Of a stretch of 64,000 nt of DNA, positions 26,527 to 34,083 are shown one piece after another. Source of the stretch: Chersky-840 sp035532735 (GTDB lineage: Bacteria; Actinomycetota; Acidimicrobiia; Acidimicrobiales; UBA8190); contig DATKQM010000024.1 of the NCBI GenBank assembly GCA_035532735.1, forward strand, positions 1 to 64,000. Direction: 5' to 3'. The notes beneath the pieces were generated by a model. The model did not search any database. It was not told where the DNA came from and saw nothing but the letters and a program-made list of their open reading frames with translations. Position 1 is the first letter of the stretch; every line of letters starts with the position of its first letter. The position numbers were made by a program, and so were the translations under genes.

Positions 26527-26573
26527 AGACAGCTGCATATTGAGCAGCGTCTCGACGACAAGGGAGAGCCCCC

Positions 26574-27020
26574 ATGCCTGACATCCGCCATCGGATCGGA
26601 ACCACCGCCCCTCGCGCCCGGGTCTACGAGGCGTTCGCCACCACCGACGGCCTCCGGGGTTTCTGGACCCGAGACGTGAAGGGCGAGTCCGCCATCGGGA
26701 GCAATCTGGAGTTCTTCTTCGGGTCACCCGATCCCAGTGCGGTCATGGAGGTCGTGGACCTCGTCCCCGACACCCGTGTGGCCTGGCGTTGCGTCGAGGG
26801 CCCCGAGGAGTGGGTCGGCACCAACCTGACCTTCGAGCTGCGCTCGATGGGCGACGAGACCGTGGTGCTGTTCACCCATGCCGACTGGCAGCAGCCATCC
26901 GAGTTCATGCACCACTGCAGCACCAAGTGGGGCTACTTCTTCCTCGGGCTCAAACGTTGGCTCGAAGGCTCGGACTCCGTCGCCTACCCCGACGACGCCG
27001 CCATCAGCAGCTGGCGTTGA
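26574..27020 (+). CDS. SRPBCC (AHSA1-type) domain protein
   Basis: 148 residues. One START/Bet v1-like fold of the Aha1-C type: IRHRIGTTAPRARVYEAFATTDGLRGFWT at the N-terminus, PDTRVAWRCVEGPEEWVGT mid-way, and a C-terminal helix around YFFLGLKRWLEG. Such proteins bind hydrophobic ligands; none can be named here. It has GGGAGAGCCCCC before the ATG, and sits 7 bases upstream of the ArsR-SRPBCC gene behind a palindromic promoter. Confidence 0.85.
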   Translation: MPDIRHRIGTTAPRARVYEAFATTDGLRGFWTRDVKGESAIGSNLEFFFGSPDPSAVMEVVDLVPDTRVAWRCVEGPEEWVGTNLTFELRSMGDETVVLFTHADWQQPSEFMHHCSTKWGYFFLGLKRWLEGSDSVAYPDDAAISSWR

Positions 27021-27027
27021 TCGAACC

Positions 27028-27870
27028 ATGCCGGTTGGGCCCCATCCCGGCGACGACGCGCCGCAACGTCATGACACGAGCGAGCTCGACCACGTGTTCC
27101 GGGCTTTGGCCGACCCCAGCCGGCGGGGCTTGCTCGACAGCTTGAACCACACCGGCGGCCAAAGCCTGCATCAGCTCTGCGAAGGCCAGCACATGACCCG
27201 CCAATCGGTGAGCAAGCACCTGGCCATCTTGGAGGCGGCCAACCTCTTGACCACGGTCCGCCGTGGTCGGGTGAAGTTGCACTTCTTGAACCCCGCCCCC
27301 ATCAACGAGATCGCGGAGCGCTGGATCCAGCACTACGACCGAGAACGGGTCAGCGCCCAGGCCGATCTGAAGCGAGCACTGGAGGACACCACGATGGACA
27401 AGCCAACGTTCGTCTACACCACTTACATCAACACCACACCGGAGCAACTCTGGCAGGCCTTGACCGACCCGGCCTTCACGCAGCGCTACTGGAACGTCAC
27501 CTTCGAGACGGATTGGAAGGTCGGGTCGGAGGTCGCGTGGAACTTCGGCCATGTGACCGTCGCGCACCGCGAACAGGTCATCTTGGAGTCCGAACCCTAC
27601 CGGCGACTCGCCTACACCTGGCACACCTTCACACCCGAGCTCGCCGCACGGCGCGGCATGGATGACGAGTTCGTGACCCGGGCCTCGAGCGAGAAGCGGT
27701 CCCGGGCGACGTTCGAGCTCGAACCCGTCGGCGACATGGTCAAGCTGACTGTGATCCATGACGGATTCGAGCAAGGCAGTGCCGTCATCGCCAGGATCAG
27801 CCAGGGTTGGCCCCAGGTGCTCTCGAGCCTCAAGTCGCTCCTCGAGACCGACGAGCCACTTCGGTCATGA
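27028..27870 (+). CDS. ArsR-type winged-helix regulator fused to an SRPBCC domain
   Basis: 280 residues from ATG 27028. Residues about 15-95 form an ArsR winged helix (FRALADPSRRGLLDSL, then MTRQSVSKHLAILEAANLL as recognition helix). Residues about 121-275 are an AHSA1/SRPBCC domain beginning FVYTTYINTTPEQLWQAL. No metal-binding Cys cluster is present, so sensing is likely by a small hydrophobic ligand in the SRPBCC pocket (inference). Its stop overlaps the convergent maf stop by six bases. Probably represses the promoter at 26487. Confidence 0.88.
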   Translation: MPVGPHPGDDAPQRHDTSELDHVFRALADPSRRGLLDSLNHTGGQSLHQLCEGQHMTRQSVSKHLAILEAANLLTTVRRGRVKLHFLNPAPINEIAERWIQHYDRERVSAQADLKRALEDTTMDKPTFVYTTYINTTPEQLWQALTDPAFTQRYWNVTFETDWKVGSEVAWNFGHVTVAHREQVILESEPYRRLAYTWHTFTPELAARRGMDDEFVTRASSEKRSRATFELEPVGDMVKLTVIHDGFEQGSAVIARISQGWPQVLSSLKSLLETDEPLRS

Positions 27871-28440
27871 CCACAGATCGGTCAGCGAGACACCGACGAC
27901 CCCCAACATCCGCCGGAACCCGGGCAGCGACACCCCGAGGACGTTGCTCGGGTCCCCGTCGATGCTGTCGACAAAGGGTGCTCCGTAGCCCTCGATGCTG
28001 AACCCACCCGCCAGGCGCAGCGGCTCCCCTGTCGCCACGTAGGCATCGATCTCTTCATCGGTGGGAGTGCCGAATCGCACCGTGGTCCACACCGCCTCGG
28101 TGACGGTGTTCCCGGTTCTCGTGTCTCTGAGCCAATGCCCGGTCCACAACACCGCCACCTTCCCCCGCAGCCGGCGCCAGGAGTCGACGGCGTCTGTGGC
28201 CGACGCCGGCTTCCCGAGGGCATGGCCCTCGAGATCGAGCAACGAATCACACGCGAGCACGAGGCCCGACGGGGAGCGGTCGACGACAACCATGGCCTTG
28301 CGGGTGGCGAGCTCGACCACGGCGGTGGCGGTGTCGGGGGCGTCGACGGTCTCGTCGACCCCGCTCACAATCACCTCTGGTGTGAACCCGGCGTCGCGCA
28401 GGACGCGTAGGCGAGTGGTCGACGCCGAAGCCAGGATCAG
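27865..28440 (-). CDS. Maf-like nucleoside triphosphate pyrophosphatase, non-canonical start
   Basis: 191 residues if started at CTG 28440. The family's N-terminal signature appears as LILASASTTRLRVLRDAG, which lies upstream of the first canonical start (GTG 28374), so a gene beginning at that GTG would lack the active-site loop. No ATG, GTG or TTG precedes the signature in frame before the upstream stop. An AGGAGG sits at 28455-28460, 14 bases before the CTG. Also visible are the catalytic Asp region LACDSLLDLEGHALGKP and SIEGYGAPFVDSIDGDPSNVLG. Maf enzymes hydrolyse modified or canonical NTPs and affect septation. Last of a leftward group with DUF169, YjbQ and Gpx genes. Confidence 0.82.
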   Translation of the reverse strand: MILASASTTRLRVLRDAGFTPEVIVSGVDETVDAPDTATAVVELATRKAMVVVDRSPSGLVLACDSLLDLEGHALGKPASATDAVDSWRRLRGKVAVLWTGHWLRDTRTGNTVTEAVWTTVRFGTPTDEEIDAYVATGEPLRLAGGFSIEGYGAPFVDSIDGDPSNVLGVSLPGFRRMLGVVGVSLTDLWS

Positions 28441-28459
28441 CCGGACGGGCTGGTCCTCC

Positions 28460-29185
28460 TCAAGAGGCAGGAGCGAAACGCCGGGCGTCGTCGGCTGCGT
28501 ACTTGGCCACCACGGTGTCGATGGCCGCGGTCTGCTCGACGGCGTCGGTCACCTCCGAGAGCCGGCTCCCGGGCACGGCCACGGTCATCTCGTCGGGGCG
28601 CATGCCGGTCCGGGCCCGGCTCAACGCGCATCCCACGCTGGCGGCCACCTCGCCGTGCTCCTTGGCCAGGGCGACGATGTGGCACTGCGGCTTGCCCTCG
28701 ATCTTCAACCCCGGCAGCGCGTCGGACAGCACCATCATCTGACGCCCGTTCACCCGCAACAGCACCACGTCGGGCACCGTGGCCGCCTCGGCCACGGGCC
28801 CGTAGGTGATCACGTCGGAGCGCTCCGAGATCGACGGGATCGTGCCCACGGCCTCGGGGGTGACCCATCCCGACCCGAGCAACGCGGCCACGTCATCGTT
28901 GCCGGCGACCTCCTCGAGGCTGGCGAGACCGTGGGTGAACCGACCCACCGAGCAGTTGCCGTGGTCCTCGGGCACCGTGGTGAAGCTCTTCTCCGCGGCC
29001 CGCACCCAGAACACGCACCCCGCCGCCACCCGCCCGGCGCGACCGTCGGAGGCGGGCTCGGCCATGGGCTCGGCGAAGGCCGGCACACCGGCGGGCGCTT
29101 GGTTCCCGAACGAGATGCCGATGGGCGCCACGGCGAGATGCAGTGCCTTGGAGAGCGAGTCGGCCTGGGATCGGTGATCGGTCAT
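28460..29185 (-). CDS. DUF169 family protein
   Basis: 241 residues from ATG 29185 (ATG 29194 possible). DUF169 features: APIGISF near residue 22, the Cys of AAGCVFWVRAA, the GNCSVGRFTHG segment and a late CHIVALAKEHGEVAASVGCALSR. Conserved cysteines suggest a metal or cofactor site, but the function of DUF169 is unknown. Frame sequence upstream of 29194 is a shadow of the YjbQ gene. The stop lies just before the maf signature, so the two are probably cotranslated. Confidence 0.8.
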   Translation of the reverse strand: MTDHRSQADSLSKALHLAVAPIGISFGNQAPAGVPAFAEPMAEPASDGRAGRVAAGCVFWVRAAEKSFTTVPEDHGNCSVGRFTHGLASLEEVAGNDDVAALLGSGWVTPEAVGTIPSISERSDVITYGPVAEAATVPDVVLLRVNGRQMMVLSDALPGLKIEGKPQCHIVALAKEHGEVAASVGCALSRARTGMRPDEMTVAVPGSRLSEVTDAVEQTAAIDTVVAKYAADDARRFAPAS

Positions 29186-29243
29186 GGCCGCCATCTTCGG
29201 CGCCCGATGAGCCCAGCACAAGCCCGCACCGTCGGCGGCATCA

Positions 29244-29663
29244 TCACCCCAGCTGCGCCGAGGAGTCGGCGACGAAGCTGAGTCGGACCTGGCGCTCGGG
29301 ATTATCGGCGTTGGTGTCGACCAGCACCACCCGTTGCCACGTGCCGAGGGCCACCCGTCCGGCCAGCACCGGCAGCACCATCGACGGCGACACGAGAACC
29401 GGGAGGAGGTGATCGGCGCCGTGGCCCAGTGCACCGTGGCGGTGTCGGTAACGGTCGTCGCGCGGCAAGAGCCGGTCGAGGGTGTCGACCAGGTCGGGCT
29501 CTGATCCCGACCCCGTCTCCATGAGCGCCACCCCGGCGGTGGCATGGGGGACGAACACCGAGCACAACCCGTCGCCGCGTCCCAGGCAGAACGTCTCGAC
29601 GTGGTCGGTGATGTCGAGGATCTGGCGCCGCGACGTGTCGAGGGTCACGACGGTGCTGTCCAC
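29244..29663 (-). CDS. YjbQ/UPF0047 family protein
   Basis: 139 residues, the standard length. The core HATAGVALMETGSGSEPDLVDTLDRLLP and the following His-rich HRHGALGHGADHLLP, then LALGTWQRVVLVDTN-like ALGTWQRVVLVD, are diagnostic of UPF0047, whose trimer binds a metal or sulfate at the HxxxH region. Bacterial YjbQ has weak thiamine-phosphate synthase activity, of doubtful physiological meaning. Start ATG 29663 is directly followed by the beta-1 strand. Confidence 0.9.
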   Translation of the reverse strand: MDSTVVTLDTSRRQILDITDHVETFCLGRGDGLCSVFVPHATAGVALMETGSGSEPDLVDTLDRLLPRDDRYRHRHGALGHGADHLLPVLVSPSMVLPVLAGRVALGTWQRVVLVDTNADNPERQVRLSFVADSSAQLG

Positions 29664-29690
29664 GACGAACCTCTCCTCAACCGGTCCCCG

Positions 29691-30188
29691 CTACGAACTG
29701 CTCGGGAGAGCCTCTTCGACGGCGCTGATGAGTGCCGGGTCCTCGGGCTCCACACCGGGTCGGAACCGCGTCACGATCTTGCCCTCGGGCGACACGAGGA
29801 ACTTCTCGAAGTTCCACTGGATGTCACCAGCCGCGCCGTCGGCGTCGGCGACGGAGGTGAGCTCGTCGTAGAGGTGATGACGACCCGGGCCGTTCACCTC
29901 GATCTTCTCGAACAGGGGGAACGTCACGCCGTAGTTGACCGAACAGAACTCGGCGATCTCATCGGCGGTGCCGGGCTCCTGCTCGAGGAACTGGTTGCAG
30001 GGAAAGCCGAGCACACTGAACCCCTTGTCCCCGAAGGTGTCCTGGAGCTTCTGGAGGCCGGTGTACTGCGGCGTGAGGCCACAACGCGACGCCACGTTGA
30101 CGAGCAGGAGTGCCTTTCCCTTGTAGGGCGCCAGCGACGACGGCTTTCCTTGCAAGGTGTGAATGGGGATGTCGTAGAGATCGGACAC
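29691..30188 (-). CDS. Glutathione peroxidase family thiol peroxidase
   Basis: 165 residues from GTG 30188, preferred over the upstream ATG because AGGAGG lies six bases before it. Catalytic tetrad visible: Cys36 in NVASRCGLTPQ (Cys, not selenocysteine), Gln70 in CNQFLEQEPG, Trp125 and Asn126 in IQWNFEKFL. Cys64 in GFPCNQF and a later Cys may serve as resolving residues. Bacterial homologues reduce peroxides, usually with thioredoxin. Leads the leftward gpx-yjbQ-DUF169-maf group. Confidence 0.93.
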   Translation of the reverse strand: MSDLYDIPIHTLQGKPSSLAPYKGKALLLVNVASRCGLTPQYTGLQKLQDTFGDKGFSVLGFPCNQFLEQEPGTADEIAEFCSVNYGVTFPLFEKIEVNGPGRHHLYDELTSVADADGAAGDIQWNFEKFLVSPEGKIVTRFRPGVEPEDPALISAVEEALPSSS

Positions 30189-30191
30189 TGT

Positions 30192-30230
30192 TCCTCCTGG
30201 ACGGGTCATGTCCTCCCGGACGGGGTCATG
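30192..30230. repeat. Near-exact 19/20-bp tandem duplication over the gpx ribosome binding site
   Basis: Two adjacent copies of a TCCTCC-(T/C)-GGACGGG-TCATG unit (19 and 20 bases, one substitution and one insertion). The first copy carries the reverse complement of the gpx Shine-Dalgarno, so the duplication gives a second SD-like site upstream. Confidence 0.7.
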
Positions 30231-30261
30231 GCGCGGGCTTTTTCACACTACCCTCGGAGCC

Positions 30262-30543
30262 GTGCGCACGATCCGCGCCACCCCGGCCGCAAACGGCACC
30301 TTCGACGTCGAGGTTCGTGATGGTGCCATCACCACCTCCCACACCGTGACCGTGCCCTCCCATCTCCCCGAGGATCTGGGCTGGCCACCCGGGCGTGAGG
30401 AACGGCTCGTCTGTGCGTCCTTCGAGTTTCTCCTCGATCGCGAGCCCGCCACCTCGATCCTCCGCCGCTTCAGCCTGGTGGTCATCTCCGACTACTTCCC
30501 CGACTACACCTCGGAGATGACCCGCCGGGCCGGGTCGACCTGA
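30262..30543 (+). CDS. Conserved-looking hypothetical protein
   Basis: 93 residues from GTG 30262, with CGGAG just upstream. The sequence is soluble and well composed for a real protein: a beta-rich N-terminal half (FDVEVRDGAITTSHTVTVP) and a C-terminal helical part with EERLVCASFEFLLDREP and LVVISDYFPDY. I recognise no named family. It diverges from gpx and ends five bases before the convergent HAD gene. Confidence 0.65.
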   Translation: MRTIRATPAANGTFDVEVRDGAITTSHTVTVPSHLPEDLGWPPGREERLVCASFEFLLDREPATSILRRFSLVVISDYFPDYTSEMTRRAGST

Positions 30544-30547
30544 GCTT

Positions 30548-31261
30548 CTAGGGTCTCGACAGCGCCGAGAGGCGGGCCCAGACCTTGTCGTCGAGCTCGA
30601 TCAATGAGCCGAGCACCACGTCGGCGCGCCCCAACACGTCGAGCAGGGCCTCGCCACCACCACCGGCACCGGAGAGCCCCGATGCCGCGGTCGGGTCGAC
30701 CTCGGGCACCGCCACGCACGCCATGCCCGCACCTTTGGCGGCGAGCACCCCTGCGGCGGAGTCCTCGAACACGACACAGTGCTCGGGGCGAATCCCGAGG
30801 AGCCGGGCCGTGGTGAGGAATATGCCGGGGTCGGGCTTCCCCACGACCTCGTCCTCACCCGAGTGCACCACACCGAACCCCTCGGCGAGCCCGAACCGGC
30901 CCACCACGGCGTCGATGAGTCGACGCGGCGACGACGACGCCAGCGCCAACGCCGCTCCCCGGGCCCGACAGAAGTCGAGCGCTTCCACTGCCCCGGGTTT
31001 GAGCTCGACGGCCGCTTCGAGGCGCCGGGCCATGGCCTCGGTGATCTCGGCAGCCACCTCGCCTTGCGTCGTCCCGCTCCAGGGGTAGCGCGCGTACCAG
31101 TGCTCGACGGCATCGCCGAGGTACATCCCTTTGGTCTCGAGGCAACGCTCCACGGTCAGGTCAACGCCGTGACGACCGAAGACATCGATCTCGACGTCGT
31201 GCCAGATGGGCTCGCTGTCGACCAGCAACCCGTCCATGTCGAAGATGGCGGCCTCGATCAA
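30548..31261 (-). CDS. HAD-superfamily phosphatase/phosphoglucomutase-like hydrolase
   Basis: 237 residues. Motif I FDMDGLLVDSEP (nucleophile Asp8, acid/base Asp10), motif II ASSSPRRL, motif III Lys in GKPDPGIFLTTA, and motif IV VFEDSAAGVLAAKGAG are all intact; the subfamily I cap fits beta-phosphoglucomutase or hexitol-phosphatase relatives (YniC, YfbT). Probably a sugar-phosphate phosphatase; substrate unknown. The only available start is TTG 31261, which lies inside a 14-bp tandem repeat; an in-frame stop lies further upstream. Confidence 0.88.
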   Translation of the reverse strand: MIEAAIFDMDGLLVDSEPIWHDVEIDVFGRHGVDLTVERCLETKGMYLGDAVEHWYARYPWSGTTQGEVAAEITEAMARRLEAAVELKPGAVEALDFCRARGAALALASSSPRRLIDAVVGRFGLAEGFGVVHSGEDEVVGKPDPGIFLTTARLLGIRPEHCVVFEDSAAGVLAAKGAGMACVAVPEVDPTAASGLSGAGGGGEALLDVLGRADVVLGSLIELDDKVWARLSALSRP

Positions 31262-31302
31262 TTGGCGTCGGTCAATTGGCGTCGGTCAACTGGCGTCGGT
31301 CA
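31261..31302. repeat. Three tandem 14-bp repeats between two leftward genes
   Basis: Units ATTGGCGTCGGTCA at 31261, 31275 and (one mismatch) 31289. The right copy contains the stop codon of the channel-like gene, the left copy touches the TTG start of the HAD gene. Because 14 is not a multiple of three, each copy offers the reverse-strand start TTG in a different frame. Confidence 0.9.
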
Positions 31303-32040
31303 ATTGAGGATGTTCACGGCGCGTGACACCACCAGGGCGACGGTCAGGAGCGATGCCAGGGACTGGATCATCATGAGGATCTTCGCCCACGGCGTGAGGG
31401 GCATGGTGTCGGTGGGGCTGAAGGCCGTGCCGTTGGTGAACGACGTGAAGAGGTAGTCGATGAACGCCGGTGACCAGTCGGGCACCGTGGCGTCGGGCGC
31501 GGTCATCTGCGGGAAGAGGAAGTCGGGCTGGCGCCGCTTCGTCTCGAGTCGCGCCACCGGCCCGCCCCGGTCGAGCTCCCAGTACCACAGCGCGAACACG
31601 AGCACGTTGGTGACCCACACCGGGACCGACGCATAGATCAGGTCACGACCGTGCACGTGGACGGCCAGCAATTCGTGGACGAGCTCGCCCAACGTCACCA
31701 CGTTGGCCAGGTTCACGAGGGCGATGAGCAAGATGGCGACGGGTCGCAGCCGGCGCGACTCGCGCGACAGCCGGGGGTTGGCGATCAACAGCGCGGCGCC
31801 GAGCACGCCCTCGAGGGCAGGCACGAGCCATCGGGGCCCGAGGCCGCTGATCAACTTGTCGGGGAGCGCGAAGTACAGCCCCACGGCGGCCGAGACAGCC
31901 AACATGGCCGGCCAACGCGGCTCGCTCTTCGCCCGTTCGCCCCATTCGGCCTCGTCCCGGCGGGCCTCGTCGGCGCTCTCCCCGACGTCGGGCTCGCCGC
32001 CAGCTCCGCTCCCCGAGGGGGCGTTGCGCTCCTCGGCCAT
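31300..32040 (-). CDS. DUF1345-like membrane protein with channel-like pore loop
   Basis: 246 residues from ATG 32040. A charged 50-residue cytoplasmic N-terminus precedes about four spans (residues about 53-160). The last part has a re-entrant-looking loop FTNGTAFSPTDTMPLTPWAK followed by a final span ending VVSRAVNIL. This resembles the pore-loop/inner-helix arrangement of two-span ion channels, but the selectivity-filter TVGYG is absent, as in other members of this family. Function unknown; transport of a cation is conceivable. Confidence 0.7.
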   Translation of the reverse strand: MAEERNAPSGSGAGGEPDVGESADEARRDEAEWGERAKSEPRWPAMLAVSAAVGLYFALPDKLISGLGPRWLVPALEGVLGAALLIANPRLSRESRRLRPVAILLIALVNLANVVTLGELVHELLAVHVHGRDLIYASVPVWVTNVLVFALWYWELDRGGPVARLETKRRQPDFLFPQMTAPDATVPDWSPAFIDYLFTSFTNGTAFSPTDTMPLTPWAKILMMIQSLASLLTVALVVSRAVNILN

Positions 32041-32146
32041 CCCGGCCACGGTACCCAGGCGGCGCCACGCACAGCGTGACCCTCGCTGAAGGTCCCCACC
32101 CCCTCGTCCGTATCCTTTGGTGAAGACCAATCAAGGGAGCACCTTC

Positions 32147-32725
32147 ATGACCCATCTCGCGCTCAAGCGCCTCGCCCGCCCCGGCACGCCGGTGGCGGCC
32201 CTGGCCGTCGTCGCCCTCACCCTCGCCGCGTGTGGATCGTCGAGCCCGACCACCGCCACCACGGCACCTCCCCGCTCGGGGTCGGGCACGGGCACCGGCG
32301 GCTCCTCTCCGGGCACCACCGCCGCAGCTGCCACGGTGAAGACGACCAGCACGTCGAAATTCGGGACCATCCTCGTCAACAGCGCGGGTATGGCCCTCTA
32401 CACCTACGGGCCCAACAACGGGGGCACCACCAACATGTGCACGGGCGCCTGTCTCCAGGCGTGGCCCGCCGTCACCGTCCCCGCCGGCACGACGCCCACC
32501 CTGGCCTCGGGCGTGTCGGGGACCTTGGCTACGGCCAAGCAGGCCGACGGCACCCTCCAGGTCACCTACAACGGGATGCTCCTCTACACCTTCGTCTCGG
32601 ACTCGTCGCCGGGCCAGGTGACCGGCAACGGCGTGGCCAGCTTCTCGGTGGCCAAGGAGACGGCGTCCACGACGACCAAAGCACCGACGACAACGGCCGC
32701 GTCGGGCGGGGGCTACAAGTATTGA
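32147..32725 (+). CDS. Secreted lipoprotein with COG4315 repeats
   Basis: 192 residues from ATG 32147, with AAGGGAG about eight bases upstream. The lipobox LTLAAC places the acylated Cys near 29. A Ser/Thr/Gly linker precedes two copies of the lipoprotein repeat: FGTILVNSAGMALYTY ... CTGACLQAWPAV, and a second around MLLYTFVSDSSPGQVTG. Such proteins occur near electron-transfer or stress sigma systems in actinobacteria. Two Cys in the first repeat may bind metal or heme (inference). Its TGA overlaps the TTG start of the sigma gene. Confidence 0.88.
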   Translation: MTHLALKRLARPGTPVAALAVVALTLAACGSSSPTTATTAPPRSGSGTGTGGSSPGTTAAAATVKTTSTSKFGTILVNSAGMALYTYGPNNGGTTNMCTGACLQAWPAVTVPAGTTPTLASGVSGTLATAKQADGTLQVTYNGMLLYTFVSDSSPGQVTGNGVASFSVAKETASTTTKAPTTTAASGGGYKY

Positions 32726-33351
32726 TCCCGTCCGCGATCGAGGCCCCCGAGGGCCAGGAAGACGCAACGACCTTGGTGAGCCCCGGAGGACCGACGGACC
32801 CTGCTGTCGCCGACACGGCCTCCACCGCGGGGAGGGTCGACCCGGTGTCGGAGTCGGCCGATGCGGCGGGCCTGCGCGTCGCCTTCCTGGCCCATGGTGG
32901 TGAGCTTTACGGCTACGCCCGGCGTTCTCTCGGCGACCCCCGTGCCGCCGAAGACGTCGTCCAAGAGACCTTCATCCGCGCCTGGCGGGCCCGGGACCGC
33001 TTCGACACCAACCTCGGGACGCTTCGCACCTGGTTGTTCACCATCGCCCGACGCGTGGTCATCGACCACGCCCGGGCCCGCGCCATCCGTCAGACCGAGT
33101 CCCTACCGCCCGACATCGCCGGTGTCAACGACGACGTCGAGAACGCCATGGTGGGATGGCAGATGGAAGAAGCCCTGAGCCGCCTTCGCCCCGACCACCG
33201 CCAGGTGCTCATCGAGACCTACTACCGGGGTCGTTCGGGACGCGAGGTGGCCGACGAGCTCGGGATCCCCGAGGGGACGGTCCGCAGTCGCCTCTTCTAC
33301 GGGCTGCGCACGCTGCGCCTGGCGCTCGAGGAGATGGGGTGGGACCGATGA
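32722..33351 (+). CDS. ECF-subfamily RNA polymerase sigma factor
   Basis: 209 residues if translation starts at TTG 32722, which forms a TTGA overlap with the lipoprotein stop; GTG 32776 and GTG 32845 are alternatives, and the first 50 residues are low-complexity. Region 2 covers GELYGYARRSLGDPRAAEDVVQETF (core-binding) and LRTWLFTIARRVVIDHAR (-10 recognition), region 4 LSRLRPDHRQVLIETYYRGRSGREVADEL and GTVRSRLFYGLRTLR (-35 helix-turn-helix). It resembles SigK/SigL group factors. Its stop overlaps the anti-sigma ATG, so the pair is coupled. Confidence 0.9.
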   Translation: MIPSAIEAPEGQEDATTLVSPGGPTDPAVADTASTAGRVDPVSESADAAGLRVAFLAHGGELYGYARRSLGDPRAAEDVVQETFIRAWRARDRFDTNLGTLRTWLFTIARRVVIDHARARAIRQTESLPPDIAGVNDDVENAMVGWQMEEALSRLRPDHRQVLIETYYRGRSGREVADELGIPEGTVRSRLFYGLRTLRLALEEMGWDR

Positions 33352-34019
33352 TGTCGGACCCCTGTGAGCACTTCCAGGGCCTCGTCGCCATGGAGGTCAT
33401 CGGCCAGATCTCGGTCAACGAGCGCGTGGCCCTGACGGCCCACACCGAGGGTTGCGAATCCTGTCGCGACGAACGCCACGACCTCATGATGCTGTCGATG
33501 GTCCTCGGCACAGCAGACCCGGACCGCTTCAACGACCACGAGCTCCCCTTCAGCCTCCAGACCGCCGTCCTCGACAGACTGCGGGCCGAAGAACGACGAG
33601 AGCGCCGCGCCCATCGTTCTCGGTACGTGGTGGGATCGGTGGCGGCCGCGGTGGTGATGGCCCTGGCCCTGACGCTGAGCCTGGCCTGGCCCTCGGGCCC
33701 GAGCGCGACGACGGTCGCCCTGGTGGGGTCGCCCACGGTCCACGCCACGGCGCGCCTGACCGCAGAACCGTGGGGAACGGCCATGGACCTGCGCGAGTCG
33801 GGACAGCCCTCGGGCGAGGTCCTGTCGGTCTTCGTCCGCACCGTGTCGGGCTCGTGGTGGCAGACCGGTACCTACAAGACGGCCGGCTCGTCGGTCCGCC
33901 TCACCATGGCCTGCGCCCTCAAGATGTCGAAGATCAAGAGTGTCTGGATCCGCCAGGCCTCGGGACACACCGTCCTCCGCGGTTACCTGGGCGGGACCAA
34001 GCCACTCGATCCGAGCTGA
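33348..34019 (+). CDS. Membrane-anchored zinc-finger anti-sigma factor
   Basis: 223 residues from ATG 33348 (ATGA-type overlap with the sigma gene; ATG 33351 also possible). A ZAS zinc motif is seen: His32-x3-Cys36-x2-Cys39 with Cys6/His8 earlier. One membrane span lies at about 98-118 (VVGSVAAAVVMALALTLSLAW), then an exterior domain of 100 residues with GSWWQTGTYKTAGSSVRLTMAC resembling the RskA C-terminal beta domain. It should hold the upstream sigma factor at the membrane until an exterior signal releases it. Confidence 0.88.
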   Translation: MMSDPCEHFQGLVAMEVIGQISVNERVALTAHTEGCESCRDERHDLMMLSMVLGTADPDRFNDHELPFSLQTAVLDRLRAEERRERRAHRSRYVVGSVAAAVVMALALTLSLAWPSGPSATTVALVGSPTVHATARLTAEPWGTAMDLRESGQPSGEVLSVFVRTVSGSWWQTGTYKTAGSSVRLTMACALKMSKIKSVWIRQASGHTVLRGYLGGTKPLDPS

Positions 34020-34083
34020 CCGCAAGAACCGTCGGCTCGAGACCGGCCCAGCGCGCCGAGCCTCATCCCCTACGCTCCGCACC

